A stretch of DNA of 64,000 bases from Triglochin maritima. Its lineage: Eukaryota; Streptophyta; Magnoliopsida; Alismatales; Juncaginaceae. Positions within the stretch are counted from its first letter, which is position 1. Each line of letters begins with the position of its first letter. Both the position numbers and the translations under genes were made by a program. Positions 34,010 through 45,346 of the stretch are shown here, one piece after another. Under the pieces are notes generated by a model, which was not told the DNA's origin, did not search any database, and saw nothing but the letters and a program-made list of their open reading frames with translations. The stretch is taken from the NCBI GenBank assembly GCA_963682175.1, contig OY821772.1:12640743-12704742 (forward strand), read 5' to 3'.

Positions 34010-35180
34010 TGTCCTCTATAATTCCTAGCACTACACCAAAACTCCACAAGAAGCTGCAACCAATTCATTCTAGCAGGTCATTCTCCTTAATTATCAACGC
34101 TTTCTTTTGTTCAAATTATAGTTGCGTGTAACACAAAATTAATTAATCTTAAAAATCTATACATATTCACTCGTCACCATGACATGCACTAACTATAAGT
34201 TGAAGGTCAAATCTAAATAAACCTACGTACAAACTTTCTCCGAAATCTTACATGTATTTACATTCATTCTATTAAGTAATTAAAAATATTAAACAGGTTT
34301 AAACCTGAACTGTGGGTCGTTTCTAGGGAAGCACACTAGAAACGCCATTACGGAGGGATTGGTGAAGGAAGCTGATATAGACGAGGGTATTTCCTACAAC
34401 TTTGCCACCCTAATGCACCTCGACTTCTTCAATGGTGACCCGAAGAAGCTGCCTTATGGAGGATCAGGCCCTAAGGACGTATGTACCCCTGAGCACCATG
34501 AGTTGGCTCGCGAGGCGACTCTATAGGGCATAGTTCTGCTCAAGAATAGTGCAGGCTTGCTTCCATTGTCCATCAAATCGCTCGCCGTGATAGGCCCAAA
34601 TGAAAACGTCACAAAAACAATGCTTGGGAATTATGAGGATTAGAAGTTACCTCATAGTATTTTCAGTATCAATTGATCGAAACACAAACAAAGTTTGATT
34701 AATTCTTGGTCGAATTATGTAATTTTTGAATATCCACTTGAACTTTGTTTTGTTGTTGTAAAATTGGATCAACTGTTGTCAATCAAATTGGACGTTGATC
34801 CAATTAAGTCTTGAATTAGATTAGAAATTAGAAACAATTCATGGTTAACTTTAGGTGCACCATGAAAGTTTGTCACTCCTTTGCAAGGACTATCTATGGT
34901 CGTCCCAACCATGTACGAGCCCGATTGTACAAACATAGTATCTGGGGCCTCAAGACTGCACCTTAGCCAAGCGCATCAGGTGGCAGTCACAGCCGATGCG
35001 ACAATACTAATCACGGAGACCGACCAATCCATAGAGAGGGAGAGCCTGGACGGGATGGACCTCCTCCTTCCCGGCCAACAAACCTCGTTGGTGATGTCAG
35101 TCGCCATGTCGGCCATTGGGCTGGTGATACTCGTCCTAATGTTCGATGGGCCATTCGACATATCTTTCGCCAAAGCCGAT
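34010..35180 (+). pseudogene. Captured beta-D-xylosidase (GH3) exons, 3' part
   Basis: Directly after CACTA-2 the interrupted exon resumes with the xylosidase frame (VLYN, stop, HYTKTPQEAATN) to a donor near 34078. After an intron, the exon from about 34296 reads [47 protein letters not shown] and [15 protein letters not shown], with one in-frame TAG (CAG in relatives). A last exon from about 34870 reads TPLQGLSMVVPTMYEPDCTN, ADATILITETDQSIE, LLLPGQQTSLV and DISFAKA, then runs into the right repeat. Exon order matches the parent gene family. The acid/base and C-terminal regions are absent. Confidence 0.9.
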
Positions 35181-35552
35181 GAAGGAGGTGTCGCTGAGAT
35201 GAGGGCCAGCGAGGTGGGGTTTGGAGGAGGATAGGAGAGAGGGAGGAAGAGAGGGGTTTGTTGTATAACTTGTTGGGGGGTTGGTCGGGAGGAGGACGAA
35301 GAGAGAGAGGAGAGAGAGATAATTCGTTTTTATGTGTTCATTTTTTATATTAAGTGTTTGAATTTTACGATGTTTAATTTCCAAGTTGTCTAACGTCATT
35401 GGACGGAAATGGTGACAGAGTGGGGTCCACTAATGGCAGAGGTGCATATTAACAAATATGTTTGACTTACAGATGTATATCCGGCAATACCAAAAACCCG
35501 AGTGCATATTGTCAATTAAGTTGTCTGCGAGATGTACGGTAGCAAAAAACAC
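35181..35552. repeat. Right terminal inverted repeat of the Pack-MULE
   Basis: Inverse counterpart of 25578-25963, with about the same length and scattered mismatches. Confidence 0.85.
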
Positions 35553-35561
35553 TAGTTTCTC

Positions 35562-36178
35562 AAATCCTTACCTATATCACAAAAATCACTAGTTCCCACC
35601 CAAAACTTCTAAATATAGTAGGTGTACTGTGAAGTAGGTTTAGTATTCAAGATCAAAGGTAGTTGATCGTCCACTGATGTTGCAAGTACCGATATGAGAG
35701 CCTCCACGACCCCTTCCAACCAATACCGAACGATGCCATGCATTTCCTAATGTGAATTATTTTGCTTTATTTATATGGTTGGATAGAGGCCTGCATTCAC
35801 AGACATGACAACAGATGGAGTAATAGGGTTACAACATGTTATTCTTGTTACATGAGAGTCTGATTTTTGTTTCTTCACTACATTGTCGATCTTCGAAAGT
35901 AAAGGCTGGTTTAGTTTTAACATATCTCTATTTTGATTTAGTATAGTGCCTTGTTTGTTGTTTAGTAAGAAGTTGTAAGGATAATTTAGTGGATTGACGC
36001 CATGGTCATTGGTCTGATTTTATACCAATGGTCGAGTAGTACTCGTAAGCTGAAAGTTGTAGCCAAAAGTGGTACACATTGTTTTAACGGGGTTTGCTTA
36101 CTGAATTATATTGAATTATTGAAGATATCTAAGGTTTAAATTCTGGCTTGTGTTTGGAATGATTTTGGTATGTGTTTT
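35562..36178. other. Interval between Pack-MULE and solo LTR, no gene seen
   Basis: AT-rich sequence without a credible frame, splice model or repeat structure. Confidence 0.4.
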
Positions 36179-36183
36179 GAAAT

Positions 36184-37919
36184 TGTAACATCCTGAAACA
36201 GAAGAAGAATTTGAAATTTAAAATAGAAGATCACAAGGATTAAAAACATCAAGAGTGGGGACATTACTCAAACAAATACCCAAATATACGGTGCACCGAT
36301 ACATAGGAGTTTTCAAAAGGTTTGATACATCAGAGTACGAGAAAGTGTAAATACAAGTAATCATACAATCTAGGAAAGACTGGAGGATCCGATCCCAAAG
36401 TGCTCTCGTATGTCCTCGGTTGCCACGCACCCAACACCTACTACTGTCTTGAAATGCAAATGAGATAACAATGCCTGAGTTTTCATATGGAAACCCCATA
36501 TACCAAGTACACCTACATGCACGTGCAACTACAGTACCATGAACCTATCATACTAATGATCATGACATACAAGAATGCAACATGAAACTTCCCTCTTAAG
36601 GGTACTAAAGGACATCTGTCTTTCCAACAACAATAACTGGTTTCCTGAGTAAACCTACCGTAGACATATGTAGTCGTACGAAGAGTACCCGACACACCCT
36701 CACTCACAACTATACTAATCATGAGAGTTCAGTGAGGATCACGCGTACTTCCGCATCAAATAGAAACATATCTGATATCCTTGCACTTACACAAGTTTTA
36801 TTCCTGGTAATGCTCACACAAGCTGTCATCATCAGGCGCTCACACAAGCTGTCATCAGGCGCTCACACAAGCTGTACTACACCCTTCGCCGGCCAACGCC
36901 CAGGCGGGCTTCCCACTCCATAAGCCAGGTACCATGCAATGCAATGCATCAGGATCCACAATCCCACAACTACAAAATGATGCTGACTCATTGCTCTCAC
37001 GAGCAGACACCAACTCCGCCACTATAAAGCAGGACAACGACCTCCATTGCCATCCAGGCCGGTAGTCACTTCACCCAACGGAATTACGTGAGGTCTACTA
37101 GTTAGGGTGACCCACTAAAATACAATATGTCACATGAAAAGCAATAAAACTCAAGGATGGTATGTGCAACTAAATCCAACAACTTTGTCAATCAGTCCAG
37201 AAATCCGTGCAAAAATCAGTCCACAAATCCATCCAGAAATCAATCCAGATGTTTGTCCAGAAATTCATCTTGAAATCAATCCAGAAATCAGTCCATACGT
37301 CCATTCATCCGGCAATTCGTCCATTTGTCCAGAGTTCATCCATTTGTCTAGCAGTTCGTCCATTCGCCCATTTGTCCAGCAGTTTCCTGCAAGCCATGCA
37401 ACCACTTACCCCCCCCCCCCCCCCTGCACGAACTATCGGCTAACCTGACGTCCAGCAGGGACAAGCCACTCCAACGGCCCATCGACTACCGCTCGTCGTC
37501 GGCGAGACACCCCTCACACCTTACGTGCGTGAAATGTAATGCAAAGAACTTGGCATACCTCAAACTCGAGATCGACGAAATTCATCAGATCTCTAAACAC
37601 CTCCTCGTTGGTCGCGCACTCCGCACACAACCTTTCTCCCCTCGTGTCGTCAAAGTAGTTCCACCAATAAAACCTTCGGTCGTCGGAAAAGGAGAAGGGG
37701 AAGTGAAGATTGGAAGAAGAAATGATGGGAATGAGAGGAAAAGAGAGAGTGAGGAAAAAAGAGATGTGAGTTTTCTCTTTTAAAGCCTACACCAACGCTT
37801 CCACCATACCCACCATACCTCCATCACTCCACCACTCGTCTCCATACCTCAAAAGTCAAACCACAAGTAGCCTCCACCTAATCTCCCATTAGGCTCTAAT
37901 CTAAGTTTGGGTCTTAACA
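36184..37919 (-). mobile_element. Solo LTR, chromovirus type, reverse
   Basis: TGTAACATCC at the left and GGGTCTTAACA at the right, with a perfect GAAAT duplication (36179-36183, 37920-37924). It is clearly related to L3 (shared CCATA..ACCAAGT..CACCTA block near 36497) and, by its ends only, to the chromovirus LTR at 43018. It contains a 12-bp repeat array (37190-37300) and a run of about 17 C (37411 on). Small frames through the array have no known product. Confidence 0.92.
37190..37390. repeat. ATC-xx-TCCAGAA minisatellite in the solo LTR, then poly-C
   Basis: About ten degenerate copies of a 12-bp unit (ATCAATCCAGAA type) followed by TTCGTCCATT-type units and a C homopolymer just beyond. 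Since 12 is a multiple of 3, all frames stay open and create false ORFs. Confidence 0.7.
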
Positions 37920-37924
37920 GAAAT

Positions 37925-38596
37925 AAAAGGAAAATATAGTTAGAATTGAAATCTAATTGAATAATTATGGCATCATTGGCTCTTCAGGGTAATGACTAAT
38001 GAGCTGGATTGTGGGTAACGTAGATTTTGTGGCAAACATAAGACATACAAAAACAACAGGCGCAGATTTTACGTCTCATTGATTATTGTATTGACAGAGG
38101 TAGCTCAGCGTCACGAAAATTGATAATATGTTTGGATGAATGAATAAGTTAAGTTAATACAATGGACGTAAGGGTGGCTCAACATTGACTGAAGGTCGTG
38201 ATGCGTGTGGTAATTAGGTGATCAAGGGTGATCACATAAGTATAAGTACTGATGAGTGGAAACGATTTAAATATATAATTTGACAAGTCTAAGTAATTAC
38301 CGTATAAGGTTTGAGTTATTAAATTGCAATTTTTGATTTGTTAAGCTTGAATATGAATATGCCTCTTAGTCATATCAAGAAAATTGGTTATTATTTCATC
38401 GTTAAGATTATATTAATAGTATTTGACTTCACCTGTTAACTATTGTAAACCAACTAAAGTCTTAGCCAGGCCAAAGACGGCTTAGAACCCATAGTTCGTT
38501 ATATAAGGGGTAGTGACACTTGCATAGGGGTCCCTCGGGACTAAGCCATTGTTTTGGGGGATAGGGTGGTTTTGTGGAACATATATAATTGACCAA
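37925..38596. other. No gene recognised
   Basis: AT-rich sequence. The end (38470-38596) continues the minus-strand open frame of the 75-bp repeat array described next. Confidence 0.4.
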
Positions 38597-38875
38597 ACTG
38601 GACTTGAAGAACATTGATTGAACCCCATTTGATCCACTGATACCCAACAAACAATGTCATCCTTATAGTTACTGGAATCGAAGAACGATCGACTGAATCC
38701 AATTCGGTTTGCCGATACCCAGTCAACGGAGTCTTCCCTATAGTTATTAGACTCGAAGAACGGTCGATCGAAGCCCATTCAGTCCGTCAATACCCAACCA
38801 ACAAAGTCTTCCTTAGAGTTACTGGACTCCCAGAATGGATGACTGAACCCTATTCGGTTGTCTGGATCCGCTCCA
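38597..38875 (-). repeat. 75-bp tandem repeats with a 25-residue open repeat on the minus strand
   Basis: Units start at 38597, 38671, 38746 and 38821 (74-75 bp apart, the last partial). On the minus strand each unit reads through as 25 residues of the type GFSRSFFDSSNYKDDIVCWV, with one stop (TGA) in the third. Downstream the frame continues to about 38482 with YVPQNHPIPQNNGLVPRDPY and then a stop. I do not recognise the protein. It could be a decayed exon of a host gene or captured sequence. Confidence 0.6.
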
Positions 38876-39825
38876 CAAATTAACTCTATTGGAGGTAGGA
38901 GCGTTTAACCACAAATTAACCTAAATCTATCAAACATAACAAACGTTACTAACGGTCGTTAATGACGATTATGTGGAAGTGCATCAAAACAATTAATCAA
39001 GTTTGCAAATGTAATTGACCAATAAAAATTATACATGTGCAAAAGTCCAATAAGACACTTTTGGAAGTGTACCCAGGTAAAAACTCCTAGAGACATTCAT
39101 TTTGATATATGTATAATAGAAGAAAAAAATTGATTCCGCATTGTGCTAAAATACAGGGATTACAAATATAAATTTTTCATGTGCATCCAACAAATACCCA
39201 AAATCCTTAATGAGCTTTTTGAAACTAGAAAGCGTCCAAAGATGAAGTTGTAAGTTCGAAATGGAAAGTCAAACCCCATCATCGATAGTTTTCCTTGACA
39301 ACCCAACATCAAGAGACCATTTAGACACCATAATTTTTACTCCATTTGGAGTTAAAAAAAGGTCCACAAATCATCTCCGACAAAAGATCTGGATTGGAGA
39401 GATATTAACAATAATAAACTACTATCAGACACCACTTTCGCCACCCAATTTCCAACTAGAGGCCATCGACGAGATAGTTCGGTGCAAACATCATCTGTGG
39501 TCAGATTACTGGTGACCACCGTGACAATATATAACACATGATCAGAGTTGGTCTATATTATCGAATACCTCCAAAGTGGCAGGAGGCTTTACGAGTCACC
39601 TCTCCTTGCTGACCTTAAATCCGAAGAATTAGTGATTAAACAAAATCTAGATGTCTTAAAAACAATATATGCTTCAATAATCATATAGTCGGGACCAAGT
39701 TCTTGTACTTAAAACAAATATGATGTCGAAGCTTCCCACCCTTGCCTAGGAAAAATATATACGGAGGAGGCCTACAATCATTTTGGTTCTGACACCACAT
39801 TTTCAGCAACTTCCGGTTAGTTTTT
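38876..39825. other. No gene recognised
   Basis: AT-rich. The frame 39261-39515 (plus) and its antisense 39352-39537 have no known motifs and are probably chance. Confidence 0.35.
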
Positions 39826-40301
39826 GTTGGTAGAACATGATTTACTGATGCAGGAGCTGCCATGCTGGAGCCATTGCCAAATCAGCAAGGATGGAAACTT
39901 CCTACCGACCAGCCAGCTCAGCAAGGAAGTTTCCTTCCAGCCGACCAGCCAAGTCAGCAAGAAGTTTCTTTCCCCATCCGCATATGAATTGCTTCCAATT
40001 AGGTTTATGGAATGTTTCCTGAATTTTAAATAAGTTATTTCGGTAGTTACTTATTTTCTTGTTGTTATTTGTTTTATTTAGATGCAAATCATAGGAGTTG
40101 CCTTGTTGGTTAACTTCCTAATTCCTATACTGATTTAAAGTTATAAAAGACCTGGCTTGTAGGTCAAGAGATAACCCAATTTTCATTTTGAAATAATATA
40201 CAAAAATAAGAGATAGTTCTATCTCAACCTTGGTGTTTTTCTCTTCAATTCTCTTGGATTCGTGGGTGTCACACGCTTGTAGAATCCATCACAATTCTAC
40301 A
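39826..40301 (+). mobile_element. Copia-like LTR relict (candidate)
   Basis: Begins TGTTGGTAGAACATG and ends near ATTCTACA. It has TATAAAAGACC at about 40143, a short repeated CAGCCA/CAGCAAG stretch (39870-39965) and an AATAATATACAAAAATAAGAG tail, which is the layout of a short Ty1/copia LTR. No duplication or primer site was found, so ends and class are uncertain. Confidence 0.3.
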
Positions 40302-41170
40302 CGGCGTCATTTACCCTACGGGATCGAAAATACATCTTCTAGATCTGAACTCAAGCGGCGAAAAATGAATTGAACAGTCACCTTACGGAATCATTCTCCT
40401 TGTACCGGCCGGTCTCCAACTCTTTTGGAGGAGTGCAAATCCACGAACCAAATGTCCTTCGGGTGGTGCACTTAAGATGAAATGGTGGAGGTGGCAACTA
40501 AGGTTAGGGTTTTTCACACATGGAATTGGAGGCCCTACACTATATTTATACGTGACATTCTCATAACCCTAATATTCTTGGCCAATATAGACATGCCACG
40601 TGTCAGTGTCTTGGGCAACTACTAACTTAATCCAATAGTTTTTTTATTTGTTGGTGGGATATACTATATATAAGGAACATGTTGTCAAAATTTCAGATCA
40701 AATGGATCATCGTAGACCTTGATTCAAATATTTCGAAATTCAGTAAATTTCAGCAATCAAAATATGAACATTTTAGATCAACGATTAAATTAACTTCGAT
40801 TGACCTAAAATTTTAATACCTTACAACTTAGGAGATAACAATACATGTGATTAAGTTTGATTTAAAAAAAATTAACTTTAAAATGTCTTAATTTTGAGTG
40901 TCACAACTAAGTTAGCTATATAAGCTCCTATAGTCACATTGGCCTCTATTATATATCCACCCGTATTATGCTAGACTATAAGTTTGATACAATGTGTACA
41001 CATCTTCATTTATATAAAAGTCACATAGAACGTTCTTATGAATACAACATACTCCAATAGCGATTTGTTTGATCCCTAGGAAAGAAAGTACCATGTAACA
41101 TTTATTGCTATCTAATTTTAGATACCACTACTTACTAATAAATAACCTTTCAATTGATTGGCGCTTTCGA
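40302..41170. other. Flank 3' of the kinase pseudogene, possible reverse LTR piece
   Basis: The minus strand of 40310-40670 has a TATAAATATAG-like promoter (about 40537) and GC-richer leader words, reminiscent of a copia LTR in reverse. From 40680 to 41170 the sequence is AT-rich with nothing recognisable. It may include the 3' untranslated region of the kinase gene. Confidence 0.3.
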
Positions 41171-43010
41171 TTATCTTCCTTCAAACATGGTCACACTCAT
41201 GTTGTTTGAGCTTGATGAGATTAAATCAGCAGAAGATGACGTGTCTATCTCAGCTCGAGCCCTAATTGTGACATATCCTGGTTGTTTCGGTTCAGAAATT
41301 GACTCGATATTGCTGTCCAGAATGTGTAGCACAGACGACATCAACGGTCTGTCATCTGGCTGCTCTTGCACGCACAATAGACCTATTTTAATGTATTTCA
41401 ACACCTCGTCATTGTCAAAAGGTGGAGCCATTGAAGGGTCGATAAGCTCAACACCTTTGCCTTCACTCCAAAGCGACCATGCCTAATATATTAATGAAAT
41501 ACTTAACATATACTTTTAGGAAAATAAATTAAAACCGAGTATTGTTAAAAAAAATAGTTACAACTTAGTGCAAGAACATAAAAAAAATTACTTTCTTTCC
41601 TTACATGTCCAATAAGATTTTCTTGTGGGTTGGCTTTAAATGTCGTTTTATTCTTGACACCACTTATGATCTCTAACAATAGAACTCCAAAGCTGAAGAC
41701 ATCAGACTTGACAGAGAAAATGCCATCCAATGCATATTCAGGAGACATGTATCCACTGAACGATCAAGTAAATATGTAATGTTGAACATATATATACCAT
41801 TTATCAAAAGTAAATAAATACGCATGTTCTTGCTACTACACTTACTACGTCCCAACGACTCTGAGGGTGTTGCTTGCTTCAGTCTCGTCTCCTCCAAAAA
41901 TCCTTGCAGTGCCAAAATCCGAGATCTTGGGGTTCATGTCTTTATCAAGAAGAACGTTGCCTGCTTTGAGGTCACGATGGATTATCCTCAGCCTTGAGTC
42001 ATGATGAAGGTACAAAAGTCCTCTTGTGATTCCTCTGATAATTTGGTACCGTGTTTGCCAGTCTAGACCTTCAGTCTTTGCCTTCGCTTTCAATAATAAA
42101 CAAAAAACATTATATGCATCACTGTTAGTAAAAATAATAATTTACCTTATAAATATGGAGTAAATAACATCTTTCGCCACTTAACTACAAAATATGGCAA
42201 CTTCAACCTAAGCATTCAACTTTTGTATTGTATTATTTGAATTCAATCATTTCCTGAATAGCAAATAAATTTGAATGACAACATTACGCCTCTATAACTA
42301 TTTTGTCAAGCTTTCATTACACAACCAAATCTTGTAATGTCTTAATAAGTCGGGGCTTTTCATGTCCGTCGTACCCCATGTGTACGGCTTTAGTGGGGAC
42401 CGACGTAAAAGTTTGGACGTAAAAGGTCCATTTTGCACCACTGGTTCCATCTAGTTTCCATTAAGCAATCTAGGAATTTCTTTTATGTGATAGTTAAATG
42501 CTTGGAAGACAAACCAAATAAGAAACCATCCAAGCTTTTGTTGGGCATGTACTCGTAGATCAACAGTCTGTCGTCTCCATGAATGCAACAAGCAAGAAGT
42601 TTGACTAGGTTCCGATGTTGGAGCTTTGCAATCAACATTACCTCATTCTTGAACTCCTTAATACCTTGTTTTGAGTACTTGGCAAGTCGTTTTATAGCCA
42701 CTTCTTTTCCTTCCGTCAACGCACCCTTTTTTAAAATATGGCACAGGATATTAAGAACATATAGTCACAAAATTTACAAAGCATGCACTTTATCTAAGTA
42801 TACAGAAGTAATAATATATACACACAAACATACATATATATCTTCACATAGGAAAATCACCTTATAGACTGGGCCAAACCCACCCTCCCCTAGTTTGTTT
42901 TCTTCAGAAAAATTGTGTGTGGCTGTAGCAAGTAATGCATAATCAAGGATGGGTAGATCTATATCATCTTATTCCTCCTCCTCATCACCTTCATTGTGAT
43001 TTATCGAAGA
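41171..43010 (-). pseudogene. Kinase exons of the receptor-like kinase pseudogene
   Basis: Five exons in coding order: 43010-42861 (juxtamembrane, [20 protein letters not shown] and PVYK), 42725-42515 (VAIKRL with the catalytic Lys, [20 protein letters not shown]), 42086-41849 ([20 protein letters not shown]), 41755-41605 ([20 protein letters not shown]) and 41482-41171 (CVQEQPDDRPLMSSV, then the DUF3403 tail ending MFEGR). Exon 3 joins exon 4 through a split codon giving RVVGTGYMSPEY, which supports the model. All catalytic motifs (VAIK, HRDLK, DFG, SPE) are present. The only clear lesion in this block is TAA at 42969-42971 in the first exon. Confidence 0.92.
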
Positions 43011-43017
43011 CTCCATG

Positions 43018-45220
43018 TGTTAGATCCCTAACCTAGGGTTAGTGGACTAATGATGGTTAAGGTATGGTTTGCATGGGGAAGTGGGTGTGCAGGAGATTGC
43101 ATGGGAAGGTGAAGGGTTGGGGTTACTGTAGCACGAGTTTTAAATAAGGCCCTTCTCTCTCTTTCTTCTTCTTTCATCTCCTTCCTCATTTCTTCTTCCT
43201 CCATTCTCACCAAACACACACCTTCTTCCTCAGTCGCTCAAGCTCAGGCGGAGGAGGCTGCGTCGGCGTGAGGTGTGAAGCGGTCCAGGCAGGAGAGGTG
43301 CGGAGTTGAGCGCGCGAGGAGATCACCGGAGGCGACGTGCGCGAGCGGAGCTCCGGCATTTTCGTCGTTTCTTTTGAGGTATGCCGCTCCTTAGTGTGGT
43401 TTGTTTGTTGACCCTCATGTGAGGGATGCGTTGGTCGAGTCGGGGGAGGTCGGAGACCTCTCCGGCGACGCGTTTCTACGTAAAACCTCGGCTGACGCGA
43501 GGTTGAAGACGACCAACGGTCGACCGGATCCTTCGGGCGGTCGACCGTTTTAGCCCTGTTTGCCCGACTTTAACCTTCACCGGTCGAACGATGCCTTGGG
43601 GCGGTCGACCGGTAGTGCATTATTGCTGGTGAGTTGGGATTTTTCTACCTGTTGTCGGTCGACCGGTCCTTGTTGTGTTCGACCGGAACTTAAGTGTACC
43701 TGTTAGTTTTGCATGTTTTGTTCGACCGATTTCTTGTGACGTTCGACCGATCGTTTGTTGTTCGACCGTTGGAGGTTTGCGTTCGACCGATTATATGACT
43801 TAGAATAATAGGTTGACCCTGTCTGTTTTCGGTCGACCGAGACCCCTGAGTCGGTCGACCGATAGAGTTGAATTTAATGTTGACCAGACTCCGGATTTTG
43901 ACCTCGTTCGGTCGACCGGTTTTAGACCTTTGTTCGACCGTTGGGGGGTTCTGTTTTGAGCGCAGCGGTAGACCGTTTTAGGAGTACGGTCGACCGATTC
44001 CTTTCTGGAACCGGTCGACCGAATCACCTCTTCCGGTCTACCGTTTGGGCCCAGGACAGAATTCCTGGTTCCCTTTTTGAACACCAACTTTGTCCACGGA
44101 AACCCGTGTCCTCGCCTTGTGCGTGAGCCGGGAGGTGACGGTGGGCGCGTGATGCGTGCCTGCCCAGGGACCGCCGTTGGGAAGAGTGTGGGTGTTCGGG
44201 ACGCGTCACCTCCATGTATGGACCGTGACTTTTGAGATGATTGTTGGCACTTTGTAGTATAGCAGGCCTGAGGGATCGCGGATCCCAGTGTTGATGTTGT
44301 GCGGGCACGCAACTGGCGTTGGGTGAGGTGACTACCGGCCCACGGGCTACGGAGGTCGCTGCCCTGCTTTTATAGCAGCGCGGTTGGTGTTTGCGGCTCG
44401 AGGAGCCTGATGACCTGGCAGACTTCGGTCTGGTTTTGTCCGATGCTGTGCCGGACTGTTGTGATGGACCACCGATGCTGTGCCGGTGATGCCACCGAGG
44501 TTGTGCCGGCGATGGTGATTGTTGAGCCGAGGCTGTTCCGGCTATGTTGTTTTCCTCGGCTGGGCACCTACCGAGATGTTGTTGTTATACCTTCCGGGCG
44601 ACGGCCCCGTTGGTCCCTGTGGCTCCGACCACTGAGATTTGCAGATCTGTATTCTATCGGCCCGCAGGCGTGACAAAGGCTCCCTGCCGAACCCTTGAGT
44701 AGTGTAGCTGCGTGTGGGGGGTGCGATGTCGCGTGCTGTAAGACTGCATGTGCCTGCAGTAGGTCTCCTCGGGAGACTCGTTGTTGATTGTCGGACTGAT
44801 GTCCTGTTTTACCCTTCGGGGGAACTGTTTTCCATTTCTGTCGATGCCATGACATGCTACTAGTATGATAGGTTCATTGTGTAATGCATGCATATATAGG
44901 TGAGTTGGCATACGGGGTTTCCTTCTGGAAACTCAGGCATTGTTGTTATATATTTTCAGGACCGCAGTAGGTCCAGTGGGGTGGTGATCGGCGGGCGCGC
45001 GCGTTTGGAGTCGGATCCTCTAGTCAGACCACTGAGGTCCACATGATTACATTTATCTTCCCTTATCGTTTTGTTGTAATCATGTATTCATTTTGGCAAA
45101 CTCTGATGTATTATGGTGCACCGCTTTATTGTTTATGAGAAGTAACAGTCCCACCTTGATTATTGTGCTCTTTGTCTTGATTATGAATTTTTAAATTTTC
45201 CGCTGTTTCGGGATGTTACA
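43018..45220 (+). repeat. 5' LTR of the chromovirus
   Basis: TATA-like TTTAAATAAGGCC is near 43139, followed by a GC-rich leader and a donor-like GAG/GTATGC at 43378/43379. About 15 exact TCGACCG motifs plus variants crowd 43510-44045, and an acceptor-like TATTTTCAG ends at 44959. The frames on both strands inside the LTR (for example 43800-44312 minus) are composition artefacts. Confidence 0.95.
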
Positions 45221-45346
45221 ACTTGGTTTCAGAGCGGTCGATTCCTATGCGGTTTCCAATGAAATCACCCTTGTAGTAATAGGATTCATGCATTTTATCT
45301 TTTAGCATGCATAAATGGCTGAAGTTGTGATTGTTTCTCTTATCAG

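Larger units (their letters stand above)
25578..35552 (+). mobile_element. Pack-MULE carrying GH3 beta-xylosidase exons (host of CACTA-2)
   Basis: Long imperfect terminal inverted repeats (about 370-390 bp each) start GGGTTTTTTGCT on the left and are the inverse of GTGTTTTTTGCT on the right. The 9-bp flanks TAGTTTCTA (25569-25577) and TAGTTTCTC (35553-35561) match at 8 of 9, the size used by Mutator elements. No transposase is encoded. Between the repeats lies a collinear fragment of a beta-D-xylosidase gene with introns retained. Without the CACTA-2 insertion the element is about 2.2 kb. Retained introns point to DNA-level capture. Confidence 0.88.

Noticed and set aside
39261..39515. 84-residue ORF as a host gene
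   Set aside because: No motif, no splice partners, and an equally long antisense frame overlaps it.
43800..44312. 170-residue minus-strand ORF, repeated at 50580-51092
   Set aside because: It lies in both chromovirus LTRs and is created by the TCGACCG word cluster. No start context or homology.
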